5,572 nt of DNA from an uncultured bacterium (GTDB lineage Bacteria > Bacillota > Clostridia > Lachnospirales > Lachnospiraceae). The stretch spans positions 1 to 5,572 of the forward strand of contig CAJMSZ010000070.1 of NCBI GenBank assembly GCA_905216215.1, read 5' to 3'. The notes under the pieces were generated by a model. The model searched no databases. It saw only the letters and a list, made by a program, of their open reading frames with translations, and had not been told where the DNA came from. Below are positions 1-5,338 of the stretch, piece by piece (within the stretch, counting starts at the first letter, position 1; every line of letters starts with the position of its first letter). The translations under genes and the position numbers were made by a program.

Positions 1-87
1 GTTGATGGCGAGGAAGTGAAAGAACTTCCCTTGGAAACTGAAACAACTGTCGAGACCGTCGCATGTCTACAAAGGGTGGATATGTAG
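1..87 (+). CDS. 3' end of an unidentified gene, RlmD-like tail
   Basis: The frame starting at base 1 is open for 28 codons and ends in TAG at 85-87, so only the last 28 residues of a protein are visible. Its end, TTVETVACLQRVDM, resembles the C-terminus of RlmD/RumA 23S rRNA uracil-5 methyltransferases, which typically end in a segment like HVETVxLLxR. The preceding residues (VDGEEVKELPLE) do not look like the usual RlmD sequence before that tail. The fragment could therefore be a divergent methyltransferase, or a junction where an element end was fused to the last codons of rlmD. The family suggestion is pattern recognition on about 12 residues only. That some coding sequence ends here is more likely than the family name. 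Confidence 0.4.
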   Translation, partial: VDGEEVKELPLETETTVETVACLQRVDM

Positions 88-386
88 AAATCCTTGAATT
101 TACGCACTTTTCACAGGTTTTTAGATTTAATCATACCGGCGGAATCGGACGTAAAAAGGAGATTTCTCACGAGATTAAAGTTTCAGTAGTTATGGAACTG
201 GTATGAGTGGACACAAAAATCTACAGTTAATATTTAAGGTTATTTCGGAGATTATTTTCATCAACAACTAAATATTAAAAGAGTCGCAAGACCGCTTGTT
301 TTCAACATCTTTGGATGTGAAAGCATGCGGTCTTCTTTCTTTTGTCAGCTTTCATATCTAAGATTTCAGAATGGAGGAATGCGAGA
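88..386 (+). other. non-coding leader upstream of the parB-like operon
   Basis: This stretch of about 300 bases has no convincing gene on either strand. It is AT-rich, and its 3' end contains the hairpin at 288-334 and the ribosome binding site of the ParB-like gene at 373-377. The operon promoter probably lies here. The best hexamer pair I can see is TGGACA at 208-213 with TATTTA at 231-236 (17-base spacer), but the -10 match is poor and I do not call it. The open frame entering this region from a TTG at 342 overlaps the T-rich tail of the hairpin and has no ribosome binding site, so it is not used as the gene start. Confidence 0.5.
288..341 (+). terminator. long imperfect hairpin with T-rich tail (terminator or attenuator)
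   Basis: AAGACCGC at 288-295 pairs perfectly with GCGGTCTT at 327-334. An upper stem forms from TTCAACATC (301-309) and GATGTGAA (314-321) with one bulged A, and a T-rich tract follows from 331 to 343. This is the shape of a rho-independent terminator. It lies about 250 bases after the upstream stop codon and only about 40 bases before the ribosome binding site of the ParB-like gene. It could end the upstream transcript, or act as an attenuator in the operon leader if the promoter is upstream of it. The sequence alone does not decide. Confidence 0.6.
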
Positions 387-1409
387 ATGAAAGAAATAAA
401 GGAAATGTATCCATCATGGGGTGACGACCATGGTGTCAGGTTGGGAAACGTCAAAATCAGTGATTTACACGACTTTAAGGAACATCCTTTCCATGTTGTG
501 GAAGACACTGCGTTGTTTGAACTTGCAAAGAGCATTGAGGATAAGGGAGTACTAGTTCCATTAATTGTTCGTGCTAATCCGTATGGAGATGGGTATGAGA
601 TTATTGCAGGGCATCGTAGGAAGGCTGCCTGTAAATGGGCAGGGCTTTCGGAAGTGTCGGTAATGGTTGTGGAAATGGATGATAATGAGGCTGTGATTGC
701 TATGGTAGATAGTAATTTGCAGAGAGAGCATATTAAGCCAAGCGAAAAGGCATTTGCTTACAAGATGAAGCTGGAGGCAATGAAACAGCAGGGGAGGAGG
801 ACGGATTTAACTTCTTGCCAAGTTGGCAAAAAGTCCGTAGAAAATCCAACGTTGTCTCTTGCAAAGGTGGGATGCGGATATGATGAGAACGGCAGATGGC
901 AAGTGACGAACGAAGAAGTTGAACAAATGCCTATTGATTCTAATAAACAGCTTGCAATGCAGCTGGGAGAAAGTCAGAGGCAGATTGCCCGCTATATCCG
1001 CCTGACCAATCTTATTCCTAAGATTCTGGATATGGTGAACGAAGGAAAGATTGCTTTTACGGTGGCTGTGGAGCTATCTTATCTGAAGGAAGAGGAGCAG
1101 TACGAGCTTCATGCCATTATGGATTTGGAACAGTGTACACCATGCTTATCACAGGCGTGTCGCTTGAAGGTAATGAGTCAGCACGGAACCTTGGATATGG
1201 ATGCGATTTGTATGGTTTTGGAGGAAGAAAAGCCCAATCAGCGGGAGCAGATAAAGCTTCGTGCAGATGCATTGGCAAAATATTTCCCAGAGGATTATAC
1301 ACCAAAGCAGAAGACGGATTTAATCGAACAGCTTCTGAAGGAGTGGTATGAGAAGCAGGAATACAGCAAGCAGGAAAGCCTTGGCAGCAGTCGTGGCAGA
1401 GCAAGATAA
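387..1409 (+). CDS. ParB-like partition/nucleoid-occlusion family DNA-binding protein
   Basis: The protein has 340 residues. The N-terminal ParB/Sulfiredoxin-type domain covers roughly residues 22-115. It includes the segment ALFELAKSIEDKGVLVPLIV and the ParB box AGHRRKA at 74-80, the arginine-rich motif that in ParB proteins binds CTP and allows spreading. A helix-turn-helix region follows, with KPSEKAFAYKMKLEAM at 117-132 and the presumed recognition segment LGESQRQIARYIRLTNL at 193-209. Between these lies an unusually long spacer (about 140-185). The C-terminus is charged and helical. I chose ATG 387 because GGAGG at 373-377 sits 9 bases before it. The TTG at 342 would add 15 residues but falls in the hairpin tail. 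The gene opens the operon and TnpV follows after 19 bases. No ParA ATPase is encoded nearby, so this is probably a ParB-family accessory or regulatory DNA binder of the element, not half of a classical ParAB pair. The family call is firm, the exact role is inferred. Confidence 0.88.
   Translation: MKEIKEMYPSWGDDHGVRLGNVKISDLHDFKEHPFHVVEDTALFELAKSIEDKGVLVPLIVRANPYGDGYEIIAGHRRKAACKWAGLSEVSVMVVEMDDNEAVIAMVDSNLQREHIKPSEKAFAYKMKLEAMKQQGRRTDLTSCQVGKKSVENPTLSLAKVGCGYDENGRWQVTNEEVEQMPIDSNKQLAMQLGESQRQIARYIRLTNLIPKILDMVNEGKIAFTVAVELSYLKEEEQYELHAIMDLEQCTPCLSQACRLKVMSQHGTLDMDAICMVLEEEKPNQREQIKLRADALAKYFPEDYTPKQKTDLIEQLLKEWYEKQEYSKQESLGSSRGRAR
801..838 (+). repeat. inverted repeat inside the ParB-like gene
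   Basis: TTGCCAA (815-821), one base, then TTGGCAA (823-829) form a perfect 7-1-7 inverted repeat. Outer arms ACGGA (801-805) and TCCGT (834-838) can extend the pairing. It lies in the part of the gene encoding the long spacer before the recognition helix. It may be a binding site for a dimeric DNA-binding protein or simply chance. Confidence 0.4.
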
Positions 1410-1428
1410 AGGAATGGAGGTAGTAGCG

Positions 1429-1806
1429 ATGAGCAGAGAATTATCAACTTATGAAGCAATGGGTGGCACTTATACAGAGGCGGATGGAGTGTTTTATCCG
1501 AATATTGTGGTTTCGGAGGAAGCAGATGTGTGGATTGGAAAATATGGTCTGTTATGGATAGATTATATGAAATCCAATCATGCAGAAAGGTACAGGCACC
1601 ATATTCGTATGGGAACCTTGATTGTCAGAGCTTTTGAGCTAAATGAAGAGGCTTATGAAATGCTGGAAGGAATCGTGAATCAGTATCTGGCAAAGCATAA
1701 GCAACAGAATTCAGCTTCTACAGTGGAAATGTGGAGGCTTCGGGAACAGGCAAAACAAATGGCGGAAGAGGTCGTGCTTAGCGACATTGTACGCCAGTAT
1801 CATTAG
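1429..1806 (+). CDS. tnpV: TnpV family transposon-encoded protein
   Basis: The protein has 125 residues and no signal peptide or membrane segment. It matches the pattern of TnpV proteins, first described from the Tn4451/Tn4453 mobilizable transposons of clostridia: a short N-terminus, then YTEADGVFYPNI at residues 15-26, then IGKYGLLWIDYMK at 36-48, then a helical, charged remainder ending in a segment like AEEVVLSDIV (112-121). The biochemical function of TnpV is not established, and it is not the transposase. ATG 1429 is chosen because GGAGG at 1416-1420 lies 8 bases upstream. An in-frame ATG at 1348 would overlap the end of the ParB-like gene by 62 bases and encodes residues that do not resemble the family. 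The gene sits 19 bases after the ParB-like gene and 18 bases before the ParM-like gene, so it is probably co-transcribed and possibly translationally coupled. Its place inside a segregation operon supports an element-borne origin. Confidence 0.8.
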   Translation: MSRELSTYEAMGGTYTEADGVFYPNIVVSEEADVWIGKYGLLWIDYMKSNHAERYRHHIRMGTLIVRAFELNEEAYEMLEGIVNQYLAKHKQQNSASTVEMWRLREQAKQMAEEVVLSDIVRQYH

Positions 1807-1824
1807 AATTTGGAGGGCTTTAGT

Positions 1825-2763
1825 ATGAGAGAGATTAGAGAATACAATATGAATGGAACTATTATTTTGGGCGTGGATAATGGTTATGGTAATGTGAAGA
1901 CTGCCCACAGAGTATTTCCTACGGGAATTATAAAGTGTGACAGCGAACCGGTGCTGAGTAAGGAGTATATCGAATACAATGGTGCTTATTATATTATTGG
2001 CGAAGGTCACAAGGGCTTTGTTGCAGACAAGCAGGAAGATGATGACACTTATATCATGACTCTTGCAGCCATTGCAAAGGAGCTGGAAGCAAGAGGGCTT
2101 ACAGAGGCGAGGATTCATCTGGCGGTGGGACTTCCTTTGAAGTGGGTACAGGCACAGAGGGAGAGCTTTAAGAAGTATCTGACCAGAGAAAGATATGTTT
2201 CACTGAGATACAAGAAGGTGGACTATCTGATTGAAATTGTGGATTGTACGGTTATGCCACAGGGTTATGCAGCAGTTGCTGAGAATTTGAAGGATTTTAA
2301 GGGAATGAATCTGCTGGTGGATATCGGAAATGGTACTATGAATGTGATGTATCTGAATAACGGAAGACCTATTGAAAGTAAGTCTTGGACGGAAAAGCTT
2401 GGTGTAAATCAGTGTTTTATCCGTATTCAGAATCGAATAATGGATAGGACCGGAACAAAATTACCAGATGAAATTATCAATGATTTCTTAAGATATGGCG
2501 ATGCGGATGTAAGTGAGTCATATTTATCAGCGATGAAGCAGGTTGCTGAACAATATGTACAGGAATTGTTTCAGAAGCTTCGGGATTACGAGTATAACGA
2601 GGATTTGATGAAGCTGTATGTTATGGGTGGCGGTGCCAAAATGGTGGAAATATTTGGAAAATACAATCCAGATAGGACAACCTTTAATCATGATATTTGT
2701 GCAAATGCCAAGGGGTATGAATACTTCTGTTATATGATGCTTCGTCAGAAGAATCGAAAGTAG
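1825..2763 (+). CDS. parM: ParM/StbA-type actin-like ATPase (plasmid segregation)
   Basis: The protein has 312 residues, close to the usual ParM size of about 320. The actin-superfamily nucleotide-binding signatures appear in order: phosphate-1 GVDNGYGNVKT at 16-26 (Asp18, Gly20, Lys25), the conserved VGLPLKW at 101-107, phosphate-2 LLVDIGNGTMNVMYL at 163-177 (Asp166, Gly168, Gly170), and the adenosine motif YVMGGGAKM at 265-273. ParM proteins polymerize with ATP in the cytoplasm, and a ParR-centromere complex at the filament end pushes DNA copies apart. ATG 1825 is used because GGAGGG at 1812-1817 lies 7 bases upstream. TTG 1810 overlaps that site. The next gene starts 8 bases after the stop and looks like the adaptor. 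The fold is clear. The StbA/ParM subfamily and the segregation role are inferred from the gene order, since similar actin-like proteins also occur on phages and integrative elements. Confidence 0.88.
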   Translation: MREIREYNMNGTIILGVDNGYGNVKTAHRVFPTGIIKCDSEPVLSKEYIEYNGAYYIIGEGHKGFVADKQEDDDTYIMTLAAIAKELEARGLTEARIHLAVGLPLKWVQAQRESFKKYLTRERYVSLRYKKVDYLIEIVDCTVMPQGYAAVAENLKDFKGMNLLVDIGNGTMNVMYLNNGRPIESKSWTEKLGVNQCFIRIQNRIMDRTGTKLPDEIINDFLRYGDADVSESYLSAMKQVAEQYVQELFQKLRDYEYNEDLMKLYVMGGGAKMVEIFGKYNPDRTTFNHDICANAKGYEYFCYMMLRQKNRK

Positions 2764-2771
2764 GTGGTTAG

Positions 2772-3314
2772 ATGGCTATAAAGAATCACAATTTCCGCTT
2801 CAATGAGGAAAAAGAAGCGGAAAGAAAAGCATGGGAAATTCTTCACTCAGAAGAAGTGAAGGAGGACTTTCGCTCTCAGAATGAATTTGTTATAGCTGCC
2901 ATCAATGACTACTATGCAAGGCATCTTGCTCTCAAACGAGCTCCCTTTCTGGAATCGAGGGAGAAGGAGGATGCATTTGTAAAAGGAATTGTAGAGGCAG
3001 TAGAGCAAAAGGTACTTGATAATCTGCCGGGGTTGGCGGGCATGTATATGATGCAACAGCAGTCTCTTTTATCCGTGTTGGGATTACAGGGGATGGTGCC
3101 TGTACAACAACAGGTGCCAATGCCACAGATGGTAGCAGGAATGCAGATGTCAGGTCAGGTATCAGCAGCCGTACAAGAGTCGAAGCAAGGGCAAGAGACT
3201 ATGGTTGGTGGAGATGGATGTGAAAAAAGAGATTACACTGAGGAGGATGAGAAAAAGTATCAGATAGAACCTGATATTAACGAGTTCCTTGATTTTAGTT
3301 TTTGTGGTGAATGA
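2772..3314 (+). CDS. probable ParR-like DNA-binding adaptor for the actin-like ATPase
   Basis: The protein has 180 residues and would usually be annotated as hypothetical. The N-terminal 50 residues fit a ribbon-helix-helix layout: a short strand (HNFRF, 6-10), a charged helix (about 12-30) and a second helix with SQNEFVIAAINDYYAR at 35-50. The middle (about 92-142) is rich in Met, Gln, Val and Pro and looks disordered (MYMMQQQSLL, VPVQQQVPMPQM). The C-terminus is acidic and ends with EPDINEFLDFSF at 166-177. Known ParR adaptors combine an N-terminal ribbon-helix-helix DNA-binding domain with a flexible tail that contacts the ParM filament, so the build and the position directly after parM agree. 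The ribosome binding site is modest (AGGTGG at 2762-2767, only 4 bases before ATG). It overlaps the parM stop, which suggests translational coupling. The stop overlaps ATG 3311 of the next open frame as ATGA. The role is inferred from architecture and neighbourhood, not from a recognised sequence family. Confidence 0.7.
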   Translation: MAIKNHNFRFNEEKEAERKAWEILHSEEVKEDFRSQNEFVIAAINDYYARHLALKRAPFLESREKEDAFVKGIVEAVEQKVLDNLPGLAGMYMMQQQSLLSVLGLQGMVPVQQQVPMPQMVAGMQMSGQVSAAVQESKQGQETMVGGDGCEKRDYTEEDEKKYQIEPDINEFLDFSFCGE

Positions 3315-3317
3315 TAG

Positions 3318-3435
3318 TAGATGGCTACAAAGCTTTTGTAAATAAAAGTGATGTAGCATCAGTTGTGAAAGAATATGTAGCCATAATTGCAGTAGGAATA
3401 AGTGGTGTCGGAAACGGCAAATTATGTAGCCAATT
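3318..3435 (+). repeat. short iteron-like repeats of ATGTAGC(CAT)
   Basis: ATGTAGC occurs at 3351-3357, 3375-3381 and 3424-3430. The last two extend to similar longer forms, TATGTAGCCATAATT (3374-3388) and TATGTAGCCAATT (3423-3435). An inverted copy of TGTAGCCAT lies at 3321-3329. Starts of the direct copies are 24 and 49 bases apart. Short repeats next to a parM/parR-like pair are typical of parC centromeres, so this is a candidate binding array for the ParR-like protein. The array is small and degenerate, and the assignment is tentative. Confidence 0.35.
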
Positions 3436-3524
3436 AAATACAGCTATTAGCTTTGATGAAGCCATGTATCTTTTCGAAGGTATGTGGCTTTTTCTGTATT
3501 TGCTAAAGATAGATTTTTTATCCA

Positions 3525-3654
3525 GCCGTCGGCGTTTGAGAGCGAAATACACCCATCGCACAATACTTCGTTTTGTACTCTGTGTATTTCGCCATTGCAG
3601 GGGGCTATTACGCCGGAAACGGCGGTGGGTTCGTATACGGATGCCTATGCATCC
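3525..3654 (+). other. oriT: candidate origin of transfer (oriT) with three perfect inverted repeats
   Basis: Within 130 bases directly upstream of the relaxase gene there are three perfect inverted repeats. GCGAAATACAC (3542-3552) pairs with GTGTATTTCGC (3582-3592) across a 29-base loop. CGCCG (3611-3615) pairs with CGGCG (3620-3624) around a GAAA tetraloop. GGATGC (3639-3644) pairs with GCATCC (3649-3654) around a 4-base loop. A small GCCG-T-CGGC repeat lies at 3525-3533. Relaxases commonly act at an oriT next to their own gene that contains such hairpins. I could not recognise a known nic sequence, so the nicked strand and position are unknown. The location and density of hairpins are the evidence. 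Confidence 0.55.
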
Positions 3655-3688
3655 ACTCACATTATGCAATAGAAGGGAGATGATTAGA

Positions 3689-5179
3689 ATGCCAAGAAAT
3701 TCATTTGTGCAAATGAATAAGCTGACCAATGTGTCTGGCAGAATTACTTATATATCAAGTAAGGCAAAGCAGGAAAATCTGTATGCTACTTATACTACGG
3801 TTTCGGAGCAGAGTTTTTGGAGAGAACTGGCGAAATATAACCAGGAAAGTTTTCGGCAGAGTGGGACTGAGGGAAAGTGTATTGAGGCAAGGGAACTGAT
3901 TATAGCGTTGCCGGAATCCTTTGTGTATTATGAGCCGGAATATTTGCTTAGGCGATTTACAGACCATTTTAAGCAGAATTATAAGGTGGAATGTATCTCA
4001 GCACTGCATCATAACAAGCGAAAGACCAATTACCACATTCATCTGATATTTGCAGAGCGTCAGCTTCTTGATAAACCTATTGAGAAGATTGCCACCAGAA
4101 ATATGTTTTATGACGAGAAAGGTAAGCATAGGCGTACCAAGAAGGAAATCTTGGATGAAGCAGGGAACATCCGTAAAAAGTGCAAGGTTATCAAGAAGGG
4201 GGAAGCGTATGAGCGGAATCTGTTTACTACGAAAAACGAGCTGTTTAAGGCTGATGGATTTCTGGACGAGGTAAAGCGTTTATACACGGACCTGATTAAT
4301 GTCTGTGCCATAAATGAAGAAGATAAACTTCAGGTATTTGATAGGAATGGAATGTATCTTGCTACCAAGAAAATTGGTAAAAACAATCCTAAAGGAGCAG
4401 AGATAGAAGCTGACAATATGGAGCGTGCAAGATGGAATCAGACTGTGGACAGAGCATTGATTTCAGGTGTTGCCGAGGAGGATATCCTAGGCGTGAAGCG
4501 AGAAAAGATATCGGAGGAAGTCAAGCATTCTATTGAATTATATGGGAATAATCCGTCTTTCTTGGGGGATATTATCAGACTTGCAATTAAGGCATTGGAA
4601 TTGCTTATATCAAAGGTATTACTTGCAGCAGCTAAAGTGGCTAAAAAGATTGTGGATGTGGTTCATGAGAAAGTTGTAGAGAAAGAAGTTCCAGTGTTGG
4701 TGGAAGAGCCAGAGCAGGCGGTTGAGATTTGGGAAAAGGTACAGCTTCCTAAGAAACCAAAGGAACCGTTATTGCTGTCTAAGTATCCAGTGATTATGGA
4801 GCTGGATGCAGAATTGAAGCGTTGGAATAAGGAAATCTTTGCGGTTGAACAGGAGCGGGGCAATCTGGAGATTGAACTGTCTGTATGTTCCAGAGTATTT
4901 AAGCAGAAGCAGAGGAGGGAATTGCAGGAGAGGATTACTCTGTTGGATAAAAAGGTGGAGAAGATGAAGGCTGAGCTTTCACAGGTGCTTCGGGATGCCG
5001 GATATGCTAATGCTGCGGAATTCTTTACAGAGCTTTTTGCGGTGCGTGAGGAGAAGCGGAAGTATGAGGAGGCTTGCAAGGTATGGCAGGAAGAATGTGT
5101 TAGGACGGAGATTGAAGCGACGGGGGATGGACAGTATTATGGGAATGTTCCGTCGATTGAAAGAGGAAGAACACGTTAG
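3689..5179 (+). CDS. mobL: MobA/MobL-type relaxase (mobilization protein)
   Basis: The protein has 496 residues. It would nick DNA at oriT, stay bound to the 5' end through a tyrosine, and lead the strand into a conjugation channel. The N-terminal relaxase domain (about 1-200) contains GRITYISSKAKQENLYATY at 17-35, the likely region of the catalytic tyrosine (Tyr21, Tyr32 or Tyr35; which one is not certain). It also contains the metal-binding motif HHNKRKTNYHIHLIFAER at 107-124, with His116 and His118 as the HxH pair. Residues 291-323 form a hydrophobic, alanine-rich helical stretch, and about 370-470 is highly charged coiled-coil-like helix. No primase or helicase domain is seen. ATG 3689 is chosen because AAGGGAG at 3673-3679 lies 9 bases upstream and the relaxase domain begins right after it. 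The frame is open upstream to 3311, so an extended form cannot be excluded. No coupling protein or type IV secretion gene follows within the window, so the element may be mobilizable rather than self-transmissible, or those genes may lie elsewhere. A terminator follows within 7 bases. Confidence 0.87.
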   Translation: MPRNSFVQMNKLTNVSGRITYISSKAKQENLYATYTTVSEQSFWRELAKYNQESFRQSGTEGKCIEARELIIALPESFVYYEPEYLLRRFTDHFKQNYKVECISALHHNKRKTNYHIHLIFAERQLLDKPIEKIATRNMFYDEKGKHRRTKKEILDEAGNIRKKCKVIKKGEAYERNLFTTKNELFKADGFLDEVKRLYTDLINVCAINEEDKLQVFDRNGMYLATKKIGKNNPKGAEIEADNMERARWNQTVDRALISGVAEEDILGVKREKISEEVKHSIELYGNNPSFLGDIIRLAIKALELLISKVLLAAAKVAKKIVDVVHEKVVEKEVPVLVEEPEQAVEIWEKVQLPKKPKEPLLLSKYPVIMELDAELKRWNKEIFAVEQERGNLEIELSVCSRVFKQKQRRELQERITLLDKKVEKMKAELSQVLRDAGYANAAEFFTELFAVREEKRKYEEACKVWQEECVRTEIEATGDGQYYGNVPSIERGRTR

Positions 5180-5185
5180 TTTTTG

Positions 5186-5221
5186 GAGGATTACTAAGTT
5201 TGGTAATCCTCTGCTCTTTTA
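5186..5221 (+). terminator. rho-independent terminator after the relaxase gene
   Basis: GAGGATTAC (5186-5194) and GTAATCCTC (5203-5211) form a perfect 9-base-pair stem with an 8-base loop, followed by the T-rich tail TGCTCTTTTA. It starts 7 bases after the relaxase stop codon and most likely ends the operon that begins with the ParB-like gene. Confidence 0.82.
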
Positions 5222-5277
5222 TAGCAAAAATAACTGTAATAGTAAGAGAAAAAACAGAGGAAATAAGGTGGGTAATA

Positions 5278-5286
5278 TGCTATGAT
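5278..5286 (+). promoter_or_regulatory. possible extended -10 promoter element for the PurN-like gene
   Basis: TGCTATGAT at 5278-5286 fits an extended -10 (TGnTATnAT). No good -35 hexamer is present 17 bases upstream, which extended -10 promoters can tolerate. It lies after the terminator and about 50 bases before the ATG at 5339. If used, transcription would begin near 5293 and would exclude the alternative ATG at 5282 as a start. Confidence 0.3.
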
Positions 5287-5338
5287 ATATACGGTAGCTG
5301 CATTAGCTTTATCGAACCAAAGAATGGAGAAAACAATT

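Larger units (their letters stand above)
3311..3688 (+). other. open frame in phase with the relaxase; probable cis-acting region, coding status unclear
   Basis: From ATG 3311, which overlaps the previous stop as ATGA, the frame is open for 126 codons and runs without a stop into the relaxase start at 3689. The first 65-70 codons look protein-like (MIVDGYKAFVNKSD, then LNTAISFDEAMYLFEGMW around codons 43-59). From about codon 70 the translation becomes very arginine-rich, uses rare CGG and AGG codons and reads through several inverted repeats, as expected of non-coding DNA that happens to lack stops. No good ribosome binding site precedes ATG 3311. Three readings are possible: a chance open frame, a small gene whose stop was lost, or an N-terminal extension of the relaxase. 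I favour cis-acting DNA for at least 3520-3688 and leave the earlier half undecided. Confidence 0.4.

Noticed and set aside
208..236. Possible promoter TGGACA / TATTTA in the leader
   Set aside because: The -10 hexamer matches the consensus at only three positions; in such AT-rich DNA this is expected by chance.
1133..1351. 72-codon plus-strand frame inside the ParB-like gene
   Set aside because: It is out of frame within a strong gene, with no supporting ribosome binding site or recognisable domain.
1711..2118. 135-codon open frame on the minus strand
   Set aside because: It lies antisense to tnpV and the parM-like gene, both of which have clear family motifs and ribosome binding sites; its translation is low-complexity and resembles no known family.
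3484..3672. 62-codon plus-strand frame from GTG across the hairpin region
   Set aside because: It has no ribosome binding site, starts at GTG, and its whole length covers the oriT-like hairpins; it is best explained by chance.
4663..5079. 138-codon open frame on the minus strand, serine-rich
   Set aside because: It is the mirror of the coiled-coil part of the relaxase gene; the serine and leucine richness is what reading Glu/Lys codons backwards produces.
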